Source: Rhizohabitans arisaemae (lineage in GTDB: Bacteria; Actinomycetota; Actinomycetes; Streptosporangiales; Streptosporangiaceae). Taken from it: a DNA stretch of 64,000 bases. Location of the stretch: positions 385,211-449,210 of the forward strand of contig NZ_BLRH01000021.1 of assembly GCF_025996515.1 (NCBI RefSeq), read 5' to 3'. Made by a program: the position numbers and the translations under genes. Below the pieces are notes generated by a model. That model was not told the origin of the DNA, did no database searches, and was given only the letters and a program-made list of their open reading frames with translations. Within the stretch, counting starts at the first letter, position 1, and each line of letters begins with the position of its first letter. This document shows positions 15,048 through 23,707 of this stretch, in pieces.

Positions 15048-17839
15048 GCCCGAGCCCCTTCGGCGCCCTCCGCGAACAGCTCCTCGACGCCGCGGCGGCC
15101 TTCGCCGACGACCCCGGCGCGCTCACCGGCATCCTGTCGGGCATGGTCGACGACGTCGACCGGGCGCTCGCCGAAAAGCTGGAGATCTTCCCGGTCTGCC
15201 ACCATTCCCCGGCGTCGGGGCTGGCGATGGTACGGCGCCTGCGCGAGAAGCAGCCGAAAGTCGTCTACCTGGAGCTGTGCGAGGATCTTCAGCCGCTCCT
15301 GACCGAGCTCCGGCGGTGCCGTCTCCCGGTGGCGCTGCAGGCGTTCGCCTCCGAGCTCGACGGATTCCCGAACGAGTCGGGGCCGCTCAGCGTGGTGGCA
15401 CCCGTCACCGAGGCCTCGGCCGAGTATCAGGCGATCGCCTACGCCCTGGACACCCCGGGGGTGGAGCTGGTGCTGGTGGACCGCTCGGTGGACCACGTCT
15501 TCCAGTGGCTGCCCGCCGAACCCGACAAATCGGATAAGTCCGAGAAGCCGGGTGAGGAGGCGCTGCACGGCGACGCGGTCGGCGTCGAGATCGGCGACCT
15601 GCGGCCCCGGTTCGCCGAGCTGGAGGCGTACCTGCTCCACCACGGCAAGGTCCGGCACTGGTCCGAATGGTGGGACCAGTACGTCGAACAGCCGCTGGTG
15701 GACGCGGACTACGACACCTATCGCCAGGTCATGGTGATGATCGGCAGTCTGTTCCGCCGGTTGCGCCCGAACCACGACGACCGGGGCGATCGGGACGAGG
15801 CCCGCGAACGGTACATGTGGACGCGGATGCGCGAGCATCTCACCGCCTCCGGAACCGACCCCGGGGATTGCCTGTACGTCTGCGGGGCCTTCCACGCGGC
15901 GAGCCGGGTCGAGGAGTTCGGCCTCTCCGGCGCGGACACCTTCGAGATCGCCCCGCGGACCGCGACGCGGTGGCTGTACGGACTCATCCCCTCCAGCCAC
16001 TCCGCCATCGAAGCCCAGTTCGGCCTGGCCTCCGGCTCGGTGTCGATCGCCGCGGCCACCTGGGCCAAGGCGGTGCAGCGACACCGTGTGTCGCCGTACG
16101 TGCTCGAAGGCCAGCAAGGCGCCAAGAAGCCGCGCAAGGGGACCAAGGCGGCGGCCCCGGTCTCCCGGGAGCCGGTCGTCGATCGGCTCTCCGGCTTCCT
16201 GGCCCGGCCGCCGGTCCTGGACGAACTGGACGAAGCCGAGCTGCTCGGCTGGTGCGTGGAGATCGTCCGGCTGGCGCGCCGCAACGGCTACCTGGCGAGC
16301 ACGGCGGACGCCATCGCCGTGTTCGAGACGTCGATCCTGCTCGCCGGGCTGCGGGGCAGAGGCCGTCCCACGCCGTACGACTTCGCCGACGCCGCGGTCA
16401 CCTGCATCGAGAAGGACACGGTGCCCGGCCGGCGGGACGTCCGCCGCCTCTGCGAGATCCTGCTCGGCGGCGACCGGATCGGCCAGGTCGGGTACGAGGC
16501 GATGCCGCCGCTGGCCAAGGACGTGTACGACCGGCTCAAGCCGCTCGGCCTCGAACTCGGTACGCGGAAGGTCCACCGGGCGCTGCTGGACCTCACCGCC
16601 AACCCGGAGCTGGTGCCCTGCTCGGACCTGCTCTGGATCCTGCGCCGGCTGATGCCCGAACGCGCCGTACGCCCGATCATGGGCACGCGGCGGCTCGGCG
16701 AACGGCCGATCCAGGAGAGCTGGGACCTGGCGATCGGCGAGTACCAGCGCTCCCTCATCGAGCTCGGCTACGAGGGCGTCACCATCGAGCAGGTGCTGCG
16801 GGGCCGCCTCCGGCAGAGCGTCCACGACCCCAAGGCCACGGCGGCGGTCGCCCTCCAAGCGGTGGAGGACTCCATCCTCTACCTCGGCGGCGGCCGGTTC
16901 ACCGACGAGCTCGGCGAACGGGCCGTGGAGCTGCTCGCCGCGGAGCGCACCGTGGACGACGCCCCCGAGGTGCTGCGTCGCATCCGCGGGCTGCTCGCCC
17001 ACTATCGTGCGACCCGGCCGGAGCTGCCCGAATGGTGTGCGTCGTTCGTCACCACCGGATACGCGCACTACTGCACGCTGCTGCCCACCGCCTTCACCGA
17101 CGAGGAGACCGGTGTCCGGCAGATCGCCGCGATGCTCGGCTTCCTCTTCACCATGGAGGGCCTGGCGCTCGCCCTCGGCTGCGATCGGGCCCAGCTCGAA
17201 CTCGCCGTACGGCAGTCACATCCCGAAGCCCCCGCGAAGACGGCGCTGGTGTGGGCGGCCAGGAACCGGCTCGGGCTGCTGCCCCTCGCCGAGCTGCGGT
17301 CACGCTGCGACGAGCTGCTGGCGAACCCGCTGGTGGTGCCGACGTTCCCGCTCTATCTGAGCGGGTTCGTACAGGCGCTGGAGCCGGTTCCCGGGCTGGC
17401 GCCGTTCACCGTCGAGATGATCTCGAAGGCGTTCGGCGCCCTCCCCGACGCGGTGTTGCTGCCGTGGCTGCCCAAACTGATCACGACGTTGCGGGAGCAC
17501 GGGCAGGAGCATGTGCCCACGCTCATCCGGGAAGCCGGCCGGACCTTCCCGGCCGACCTGGCCTCCGTCGACACCTGGGTTCCCCCGTGGGCGGTACGGG
17601 CCGAGCCGGGCACGGCCAAGGCGTCGCTCACGGCGGTGCCGCCCTCGGCCGCCGAGACGGCCGGGCTGCTCGCCGCTCACCCGGCCGCGTGCGACGCCGT
17701 CGCCGAGCTGCTCGGCTGCGAGCCGGGCTGGCGGCCGACCACCCCGTCGGGTGGGGCCGAGCACGGTGAGGTCATGGCCTTGCAGGCCAGGTATCCCGGC
17801 GCCGCCGTGGCCGTGGCCGAACTGCTCGGCGCGCGCTGA
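15044..17839 (+). CDS. DUF5682-like large effector/adaptor of the MoxR/VWA operon
   Basis: The 931-residue protein has an N-terminal domain with FPVCHHSPASG (residues 49-59), VVYLELCEDLQPLL (73-86) and LYVCGAFHAASR (about 277-290). Paired His and Glu/Cys-His motifs at these positions recall the TIKI/PrgY/EreA-like hydrolase fold proposed for DUF5682 proteins. A Lys-rich linker (KKPRKGTKAAA) separates it from an all-helical C-terminal 500 residues. DUF5682 proteins recur beside MoxR, VWA and SWIM genes. It ends the operon, and an 11-bp hairpin follows within 15 bp. Catalytic activity is not proven; the motif match is by eye. Confidence 0.75.
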   Translation: MSPSPFGALREQLLDAAAAFADDPGALTGILSGMVDDVDRALAEKLEIFPVCHHSPASGLAMVRRLREKQPKVVYLELCEDLQPLLTELRRCRLPVALQAFASELDGFPNESGPLSVVAPVTEASAEYQAIAYALDTPGVELVLVDRSVDHVFQWLPAEPDKSDKSEKPGEEALHGDAVGVEIGDLRPRFAELEAYLLHHGKVRHWSEWWDQYVEQPLVDADYDTYRQVMVMIGSLFRRLRPNHDDRGDRDEARERYMWTRMREHLTASGTDPGDCLYVCGAFHAASRVEEFGLSGADTFEIAPRTATRWLYGLIPSSHSAIEAQFGLASGSVSIAAATWAKAVQRHRVSPYVLEGQQGAKKPRKGTKAAAPVSREPVVDRLSGFLARPPVLDELDEAELLGWCVEIVRLARRNGYLASTADAIAVFETSILLAGLRGRGRPTPYDFADAAVTCIEKDTVPGRRDVRRLCEILLGGDRIGQVGYEAMPPLAKDVYDRLKPLGLELGTRKVHRALLDLTANPELVPCSDLLWILRRLMPERAVRPIMGTRRLGERPIQESWDLAIGEYQRSLIELGYEGVTIEQVLRGRLRQSVHDPKATAAVALQAVEDSILYLGGGRFTDELGERAVELLAAERTVDDAPEVLRRIRGLLAHYRATRPELPEWCASFVTTGYAHYCTLLPTAFTDEETGVRQIAAMLGFLFTMEGLALALGCDRAQLELAVRQSHPEAPAKTALVWAARNRLGLLPLAELRSRCDELLANPLVVPTFPLYLSGFVQALEPVPGLAPFTVEMISKAFGALPDAVLLPWLPKLITTLREHGQEHVPTLIREAGRTFPADLASVDTWVPPWAVRAEPGTAKASLTAVPPSAAETAGLLAAHPAACDAVAELLGCEPGWRPTTPSGGAEHGEVMALQARYPGAAVAVAELLGAR

Positions 17840-17851
17840 TCGACGCGATGC

Positions 17852-17881
17852 CCCCGCCCGGTGGTCCCCTACCGGGCGGGG
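17852..17881 (+). terminator. Hairpin terminator of the MoxR/VWA operon
   Basis: An 11-bp perfect stem (CCCCGCCCGGT and complement) with an 8-nt loop lies just after the stop at 17839. No T tract follows. Confidence 0.65.
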
Positions 17882-17981
17882 TACGGGCGTCGCCGAGTCC
17901 GACCGTCGATGGCGGGCCGCACGGAACCTCACACCGCCCATAGGGGGCGGGGCCGCCCTACTCCCCGATCAACGATGGCGG

Positions 17982-18293
17982 TCAGCCATGGTGGTTGTGG
18001 TGATGATGATCATGGTGGTGGTTGTGGTGATGGTGATGGTGATGATGGTGGTGATGGTGACGGTTGCGGTGATGATGACCGCGGTGACGATGAGGGTCGT
18101 CGTGCTTGTCCTTCTTCCAGCCCTGCCACGTGGAGTCCAGGGTGGTGGCGGTGGTCGTCGTGCCCTGTGTGAGGGCGGGTGCCGTCGTCGTCGAGGTGGT
18201 CGTGGTGGAGGCCTGGGATACTCCCGGAGTCCCGAGGACCAGCCCGGCGACCATGGCCGGGCCCAGCAGCACAAGGCGTGACAGCCTCTGCAT
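17982..18293 (-). CDS. Secreted His-rich peptide with Thr-rich linker (paralog 1)
   Basis: The 103-residue product starts with a signal peptide (MQRLSRLVLLGPAMVAG, with an SQA cleavage site near residue 28). A Thr-rich linker follows (STTTTSTTTAPALTQGTTTT), and the last 35 residues are almost pure histidine with Asn, Asp and Arg. Residues 1-53 are identical to those of the neighbouring paralog at 18518-18763, but the tails differ completely. The His tail predicts strong binding of Ni2+, Zn2+ or Cu2+ outside the cell; antimicrobial or metal-storage roles are guesses. GGGGGA lies 7 bases before the ATG. Its promoter region is part of the duplication. Confidence 0.75.
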   Translation of the reverse strand: MQRLSRLVLLGPAMVAGLVLGTPGVSQASTTTTSTTTAPALTQGTTTTATTLDSTWQGWKKDKHDDPHRHRGHHHRNRHHHHHHHHHHHHNHHHDHHHHNHHG

Positions 18294-18362
18294 AGGATTC
18301 CCCCTTTCGGTTCAGGAGCCGCCGGCGATGTACGCCCGGCGGTTCCGGCCCGATAGAGAACA
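18134..18362 (-). repeat. 229-bp direct repeat, copy 1 (leader, linker and promoter region)
   Basis: Aligns with 18604-18832 at a constant offset of 470 bp, with three mismatches by eye (18316, 18336, 18349), all upstream of the start codon. It covers the upstream region, signal peptide and Thr linker, and stops exactly where the tails begin. Confidence 0.9.
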
Positions 18363-18517
18363 GCCGATGGAAACGTGGGAGACGAATACCGGCGACCGGC
18401 GCGGCGCCCGCTCCGTCGCCCGGCGGTTTCCCTGCCGGGTGGGATGCGGGCGCCGCCTGTCCGGTCCTACGGCACCTGTTCAGACCGTGCCGTCACCGCC
18501 GGTGGTGCCTGTTCTCA

Positions 18518-18763
18518 TCAATCCCAATCGCTGTGCTTCTTCTTCTTCCAGCACTTCCAGTGGTCGTGCTCCCAGCAGCACCACCACTTGCCCTTCCACT
18601 TGCAGTCCAGGGTGGTGGCGGTGGTCGTCGTGCCCTGTGTGAGGGCGGGTGCCGTCGTCGTCGAGGTGGTCGTGGTGGAGGCCTGGGATACTCCCGGAGT
18701 CCCGAGGACCAGCCCGGCGACCATGGCCGGGCCCAGCAGCACAAGGCGTGACAGCCTCTGCAT
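18518..18763 (-). CDS. Secreted Cys/Trp/Lys-rich peptide with Thr-rich linker (paralog 2)
   Basis: The 81-residue protein shares residues 1-53 exactly with paralog 1: signal peptide plus Thr-rich linker. Its 28-residue tail is quite different: four Cys, seven Trp, nine Lys and three His, with WWCCWEHDHWKCW at its centre. Composition suggests a cationic amphipathic or metal-binding peptide, possibly disulfide-bonded. The ribosome-binding site GGGGGA is the same as in the paralog. Leader-plus-variable-tail layout invites comparison with bacteriocin or RiPP precursors, yet no modification enzyme lies adjacent. Confidence 0.75.
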   Translation of the reverse strand: MQRLSRLVLLGPAMVAGLVLGTPGVSQASTTTTSTTTAPALTQGTTTTATTLDCKWKGKWWCCWEHDHWKCWKKKKHSDWD

Positions 18764-18832
18764 AGGATTCCCCCTTTCGGTTCAGAAGCCGCCGGCGATG
18801 TACGCACGGCGGTTCCGGGCCGATAGAGAACA
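18604..18832 (-). repeat. 229-bp direct repeat, copy 2
   Basis: See copy 1 at 18134-18362. Confidence 0.9.
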
Positions 18833-19163
18833 ACGATAGAAGATAAATTCTCCGATTCGATTGGCCTTTGTAATGGTTGTCGGTTCATTGAAGAAATCGG
18901 AGGGCTATTAGAGTGGTTTTCTGGTTTTGGTGGTGACTTGTTGGGGCAGGTTTCTTTGCCGGGATTTGGCATGGTGAGGCCGAGAGCTTTGGGTGCCATG
19001 GGGACGGGTGGCTTCAGAGCTCCGGTGATCGCCCCGCCGCCGACTCGGCGGGCCCGCCCGTCCTGGTCCGCCGCCACGACGACGTTCGTTCCGGGCGGGC
19101 TCGTGGAGCACCGCGGGACCGTGTGCTCTTGACCGGTGGTGTCAGGTCTGGTGTCTTGAGGCG
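18833..19163. other. Intergenic stretch before the response regulator
   Basis: The first 80 bp are AT-rich (AAGATAAATTCTCCG, then TTGTAATGG) and probably carry promoter sequence. No gene is supported. Short G/T-rich tracts occur around 18915-18960. Confidence 0.4.
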
Positions 19164-19862
19164 GTGGCGATCAAGGTGCTCATATGCGACCCCGTGCCCG
19201 TCGTACGCGACGGATTGGTGAGCTTGCTGGCCGGTGAGGCCGACATCGAGGTGGTGGCGACGACGGGGGACGGCTGGGAGGCGCTTTCACTGGCCCGCCG
19301 ACATTCGCCGGAGATCATCATCACCGATGTGGAGTTGTCGGGTATCTCGGGGCTGGACCTGGCCGCCCGGGTGACCGGTTCGGTTTCCCCACCGCCTCCG
19401 GAGATCCTGGTGTTCAGCGCGCAGCTCGACGACGCGTCGATCATGCGGGCTCTGGAGGTGGGGGCGTACGGCTATCTGGCCAAGCATTCGGCGCCGCACG
19501 AGATGAAGCGGGCGATCCGGGCACTCGCCTCGGGGGAGGCGGCCACCTCGGGGGAGGTGACCAGGCGTCTGATCGACTGGCTGTTCTGGCGGAAGGCCCA
19601 GCCCATCGCCCCCGCTCGGCAGGCGCTCGCCTCGCTCACCCCCCGGGAGGCCGACGTCATGCGGATGGTGGCCCGGGGCATGTCCAACCAGGAGATCGCG
19701 AAACAGATGTCGGTTCAGGTGACCACGGTCCGCTCCCACATCTACCACCTGCGGCAGAAACTGGCGCTGCGGGACCGGGCCCAGCTCGTCTCCTTCGCCT
19801 ACCAGTCCGGGTTCAGCGTTCCGACGGTTCCGATGAGCCGGGATCAGCCCGGACGCGGATGA
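19164..19862 (+). CDS. NarL/LuxR-family response regulator
   Basis: The 232-residue protein has a receiver domain (VLICDPVPVVRDGLVSLL, phosphoacceptor Asp in EIIITDVELSG near residue 54, ILVFSAQ for the Thr/Ser switch, YGYLAKHS with conserved Lys). A C-terminal LuxR helix-turn-helix follows (LTPREADVMRMVARGMSNQEIA). One of the paired acidic residues at the start is Pro (CDP instead of DD), which may affect Mg2+ binding. The start is GTG. No sensor kinase is adjacent, so it is an orphan regulator here. It is convergent with the MFS gene, with 3 bp between stops. Confidence 0.85.
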   Translation: MAIKVLICDPVPVVRDGLVSLLAGEADIEVVATTGDGWEALSLARRHSPEIIITDVELSGISGLDLAARVTGSVSPPPPEILVFSAQLDDASIMRALEVGAYGYLAKHSAPHEMKRAIRALASGEAATSGEVTRRLIDWLFWRKAQPIAPARQALASLTPREADVMRMVARGMSNQEIAKQMSVQVTTVRSHIYHLRQKLALRDRAQLVSFAYQSGFSVPTVPMSRDQPGRG

Positions 19863-19865
19863 GGG

Positions 19866-21041
19866 TCAGGATCCGTCCGGTCGTCGGCGGGCGGCGGCCA
19901 GGAACAGCCCGAGCCCGAGCACGGTGACCACGGTGACCAGCCAGATCCCGGCGAGCCACCCCACCTGGGTGACGGCCAGGCCGAAGGCCGGCGGGCCGAG
20001 CACGGTGCCGACGCTCCCGGCCTGCACCAGCAGCCCGTAGCCCTGGCGCAGTCGGCCGGGGCTGTCGGCGAGCAGGGGCACCGTCGCGTACATCACCGCC
20101 AGCACCAGCCCGTTCGCCACCAGCAGCACGGCCGCACCGGTGGTGACGGCCCACCAGGCGTTCGCGGAGAAGACGGCGAGCGCGGCCACCGGCATGACCA
20201 GGGCGGTCATCGCCAGGGATCGGGGACGTCCGCCTTTCGCCATCAGCCCCCCGGCCAGCAGTCCGCCGGGCACGCTCGCCAGCGACACCACGGCCGTGAC
20301 GGTGCCGCCGGCGGCCGGGCCGACCCCCTGGTCGGCACCCAGCCCGGGGAGCAGGGCGAGAACCGAGACGCTGAGCAGCGCGATGAGGGAGAAACCCAGC
20401 GACAGCAGGGTGAGCGGGCCGGAACCGCCGGTAGGCGCCGCCTGGTCCTGCGATGTCTCGACGGTGCCCCGGAGCCGCGGCCAGGTCGCGCCGAACGCCA
20501 GCGCGCACGGAAGGAGGGTCAGGCCGGCGGCGGCGCGCCAGCCGTACCCGTTCCCGGCGGCTCCGGCCACCGCGGCGAGCGCGATCCCCACCGGGATGAA
20601 GGTGCTCCAGACGGCGAGTCCCACCCGCTCGGTCTCCGGGTCGCAGCATGCGGCCAGGACCAGCGGCCCGGTGACCACCACGAGGAGGTAGCCCAGGCCC
20701 TCCAGCGCGCGGGCGCCGTACAGGACTGCCAAACTCGAACCGACGGCCTGGATCGTTCCGGCGACGAGCATGACGGCCAGCCCGGCCGCGAGTACGGCAC
20801 CGAGATCGCCGCGGGCGAGCCGGACCCCGACCGGCATGGCGAGCAGCGCGGCCGCCACGGTGATCATGGACACCAGCCAGCCGAACTCCACGGGGGAGAG
20901 GCCGAAGTCGGCCCTGAGACCCGCTTCCAGCGGGATGAAGCGGCCCAAGGCGACCCCGGCCGACAATCCGGCCAGGTAGACGGGCGCGATGACGTGGCGT
21001 CCGGTATGCGGCTGCCCCTTCCCCGGCGGCGCGCCGCTCAT
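19866..21041 (-). CDS. MFS transporter, last gene of radical SAM operon
   Basis: The 391-residue membrane protein has about 12 hydrophobic segments. The segment after TM1 contains LRADFGLSPVEFGWLVSM, and a central loop (LRGTVETSQDQAAPTGG) separates two halves, as in MFS exporters. The ATG at 21041 overlaps the stop of the PRTase gene (ATGA), so the longer frame upstream is not used. Coupling to a radical SAM enzyme and a PRTase suggests export (or uptake) of their product or substrate. The best guess is a small-molecule exporter; the substrate is unknown. Confidence 0.85.
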   Translation of the reverse strand: MSGAPPGKGQPHTGRHVIAPVYLAGLSAGVALGRFIPLEAGLRADFGLSPVEFGWLVSMITVAAALLAMPVGVRLARGDLGAVLAAGLAVMLVAGTIQAVGSSLAVLYGARALEGLGYLLVVVTGPLVLAACCDPETERVGLAVWSTFIPVGIALAAVAGAAGNGYGWRAAAGLTLLPCALAFGATWPRLRGTVETSQDQAAPTGGSGPLTLLSLGFSLIALLSVSVLALLPGLGADQGVGPAAGGTVTAVVSLASVPGGLLAGGLMAKGGRPRSLAMTALVMPVAALAVFSANAWWAVTTGAAVLLVANGLVLAVMYATVPLLADSPGRLRQGYGLLVQAGSVGTVLGPPAFGLAVTQVGWLAGIWLVTVVTVLGLGLFLAAARRRPDGS

Positions 21042-21643
21042 CCCGCGACGGCGTTGTGGAATCGGGAGAGGCCGCTGAACAGGTCCCCGGCGTCCATCGC
21101 GCCGAGGTCGGGAACCACCACGTCGCCGGCGAGCTCCTCGTCGAGGCTGATCCCCAGGACGTCGACGCCTTCCCCGAGCAGCGTCCGGGTCGCCTGCGCG
21201 GAGGAGCAGACCACCGCGGCGAGGAATGCGGCGGCGGTCACCTGGGATTTCGCCAGCATGTCCCGGGCGGTCAGCAGGGTGCGCCCGGTAGCCGCGACAC
21301 AGTCGATGAGTACGGCGGCCGCATAGGTGTCCCGGTGCGGGGTCGTCATGTAGTCGCAGGCCACCACGCCGTCGTCGCGGCGGCGCATCCCGAGAAGGGA
21401 GAAGTCGGCCTCGGCGAAGGCCTGCCCGAACCCGGGGTAGAGCAGCAGACCCCCGCGCAGGACGACCACGCACAGCACGGCCGCCTCCTCGCCCGCGGCC
21501 GCCCGGACGCGGTCGCGCGCCGCCGCACCCAGCAGGTGACTCAGGTGGAAGACGTCACGTCGGGCCTGGTCCGAGGGGACCGAGGTGGTTCTGAGCGTCC
21601 GATACACCCCACCCGGGTCGGCGACCCTATGCCGCCGTGCCAT
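21038..21643 (-). CDS. Uracil phosphoribosyltransferase-like protein
   Basis: The 201-residue protein matches the UPRTase fold. It contains LRTTSVPSDQARRDVFHLS at the start, VLRGGLLLYPGFGQAF (residues 61-76, PRAG-like loop), VACDYMTTPHRD (94-105) and the PRPP-binding loop VLIDCVAATGRTLL (111-124), which corresponds to VVDPMLATGGS in Upp. DCVAATG replaces the usual DPMLATG, so it may act on a modified base or have lost activity. The start lies 17 bp inside the end of the radical SAM gene, and its stop overlaps the MFS start. A biosynthetic rather than salvage role is inferred from the operon. Confidence 0.8.
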   Translation of the reverse strand: MARRHRVADPGGVYRTLRTTSVPSDQARRDVFHLSHLLGAAARDRVRAAAGEEAAVLCVVVLRGGLLLYPGFGQAFAEADFSLLGMRRRDDGVVACDYMTTPHRDTYAAAVLIDCVAATGRTLLTARDMLAKSQVTAAAFLAAVVCSSAQATRTLLGEGVDVLGISLDEELAGDVVVPDLGAMDAGDLFSGLSRFHNAVAG

Positions 21644-22922
21644 GGCGTCTCCCCTCCCGGATCGCGGTCGCGCACCGGGCCGCGAGGTCGTCCGTGCCTT
21701 CGGCGATCTCCTGGATCCACAGATCGCCGGGGAAGGACACGCGTCCGCGGGCGACGGCCCAGCGGGCCGCGAGCAAGGTCACGGCGAGCCGGACGTCCTC
21801 GGGGGCGAGCAGGTCTTCAACCAGGGCCGCGACGTCGTTCTTGCCGAGGGCGGCGGCGTGGGTGGCGGGATCCAGGATGTCGACCAGATCGGCCAGATAC
21901 CACAGCCCCTCCTCCACCAGCAGATGCGTGATCGGATCGGCGAAGAAGTGCGTCATGGCGGCGGTGAACGACTGGCCGTTGAACGTCAGCCGCCGATCGG
22001 GGGCGGTACCGCCGAAGATCCAGAAAGTCCCGTCGGAGTCCATCGTCACCGCCACACCGGTGCTCGCCGCGTAGGTGCCCCGGATGGCGTCGTTGACCTT
22101 TGTCGCCAAGGTGAGGCGATTGGACCCCGACTCGTACGGGGCGTAATACTCCTTGATGGTCTGGGATTCGGCCGACAGGTCGTCGCGGAGTGCGGCGGCC
22201 TTGCCGCTGAGCCGGAACACGTTGAACGTGATGGGCAGCACCCGCCCGTCGTCCATGACCACAGAGCGGTTCCACTCGTTGACCGGCTCGATCGTCGCCC
22301 CGAGCTCGGCGGCGAGTGCTTTGTCGACCACGTCCATATCCGGCTGGATACTCCGGAACCCCAGCCCGAATCCCGGCGACAGCCGCCGCCAGACCCGGGT
22401 GATGGTGCCGTAGTGCTCGATCCGGACCGGCCGCGGTGCGTCGATGTGGTAGCGGTCGATGCTCAGGCGCAGCATCGCCACCGGCCGGTAGGGGTTCCGG
22501 AGCAGGGCCTCGTCCATACGACGGAGCAGCCGCTCGGTTCTCTTCTCACTCGTGCCCCAGTAACCGGCGGTGACGATTTCGATCCGGGGTACGTTGACCC
22601 GCTCCAGAAGCCGCAGAACACTTCGAAACTTGAGGAAGGGTTCACCGCCACCGGTGATGTTGAGCTTTTCGGAGCGGGATTCGTCGATGAAACCGATGGC
22701 CGCGTCGAGTTCGTCCGGGGACAGGGAGTCCTTCGTCGACTTCCGGTTCAGATCCGACGAGTACATGCAATGCTCGCAGGCGACCGGGCACAGCTCGCTG
22801 AGGTGGATGAAGAAGCTGGATCCGCGGTCCGGCAACGGGAACAGGCGATGGCGCATCGCCGTGATGATCCGCTCCCGGCTCTCTCGCGGTCTGTCGAACA
22901 GGGCACCGAGTGCTGTGGTCAC
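21627..22922 (-). CDS. Radical SAM protein, first gene of a three-gene operon
   Basis: The 431-residue protein has the radical SAM cluster motif CPVACEHC (Cys 45, 49 and 52) followed by MYSSDLN, and a glycine-rich SAM-binding GGGEP (residues 91-95). IEIVTAGYWG and LRLSIDRYHID fit later strands of the TIM barrel. No SPASM-type Cys cluster is seen at the C-terminus, which is helical. GTG is used as start, with GGGAGG 4 bases upstream. It overlaps the PRTase gene by 17 bp. The reaction is unknown; the neighbours suggest a nucleobase- or ribose-phosphate-derived metabolite. Confidence 0.85.
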   Translation of the reverse strand: MTTALGALFDRPRESRERIITAMRHRLFPLPDRGSSFFIHLSELCPVACEHCMYSSDLNRKSTKDSLSPDELDAAIGFIDESRSEKLNITGGGEPFLKFRSVLRLLERVNVPRIEIVTAGYWGTSEKRTERLLRRMDEALLRNPYRPVAMLRLSIDRYHIDAPRPVRIEHYGTITRVWRRLSPGFGLGFRSIQPDMDVVDKALAAELGATIEPVNEWNRSVVMDDGRVLPITFNVFRLSGKAAALRDDLSAESQTIKEYYAPYESGSNRLTLATKVNDAIRGTYAASTGVAVTMDSDGTFWIFGGTAPDRRLTFNGQSFTAAMTHFFADPITHLLVEEGLWYLADLVDILDPATHAAALGKNDVAALVEDLLAPEDVRLAVTLLAARWAVARGRVSFPGDLWIQEIAEGTDDLAARCATAIREGRRHGTAA

Positions 22923-23037
22923 GCGACCTCCCGAGGTTCCGGCGCCACCCTACGTAAGCCGTACGGCGTGCGCCTGAGCTCACGTGCTCGATTTCCTCCT
23001 GCTGAAATGAGGAGATAAATCAGGATTTCTCATCAGA

Positions 23038-23440
23038 ATGCGGAAGATCACGGTGCTCTCTCGTGGACGGAGACCACCGGACGAACCGGCGGCTCGACCG
23101 GCGGCGCATCGTCGCCATCGCCCGTGCCAGCCGCGACTACCTCGGCCGGTGGTACGACAGCCCCGACGATCTCATTGCGCTGATCCACGACCCCTGGGTC
23201 GGCGGCCGGCCCATGTCGCCCGACGGGCTGCCCGTCCTCGACAGGCTGCCCGGCCTGTCCAACGCCTACACGGCCACCGGGCACGGCATGCTCGGCATCA
23301 CCCTGGCCCCGGTGACCGGCGCGGCGATGGCCGAGTACATCACCTCAGGGCACAGGCCATCCGAACTCACCCCATTCCGCGCCGACCGCTTCCGCGCCCT
23401 TGCCGTACGGGCGAGCGAGAAATCCGGTCGACCACGGTAG
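23038..23440 (+). pseudogene. C-terminal remnant of a D-amino-acid oxidase/dehydrogenase-type FAD enzyme
   Basis: The fragment reads WVGGRPMSPDGLPVLDRLPG, then NAYTATGHGMLGITLAPVTG, ending in MAEYITSG. This is the conserved C-terminal end of DAO-family oxidoreductases (DadA-like). The FAD-binding GxGxxG domain and about 300 N-terminal residues are absent, and no upstream frame restores them. A 125-codon frame from 23063 remains open, but it cannot encode a working enzyme. Confidence 0.75.
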
Positions 23441-23707
23441 GCGGGAGTTTCTGAGTCGAGCACAAGCCGGTCACGAATGTTCGGTGGCGCCGACGGGACC
23501 GTCGTCATGCGGCTGCGCGCTCGAACCGGTTCGATGCTCCAATGCCGACTTGGGTACTTTCGCAACCATGCTCCCCATCTCCGCGGTTCAAGCGCATAAT
23601 CGGGTGGATCACCCTGCACATGGACGAATCGCTCGGCTGCCTGACCTCTGCTCGTCCGTTCTCATTGTCACGGTTGACCGAGCCCGCGAGCCACTGGAGG
23701 TCAGGTC

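Noticed and set aside
18001..18075. Microsatellite-like GGTGGT/GATGAT run taken as a non-coding simple repeat
   Set aside because: On the minus strand it is in frame as the His-rich tail of a protein with signal peptide and good ribosome-binding site.
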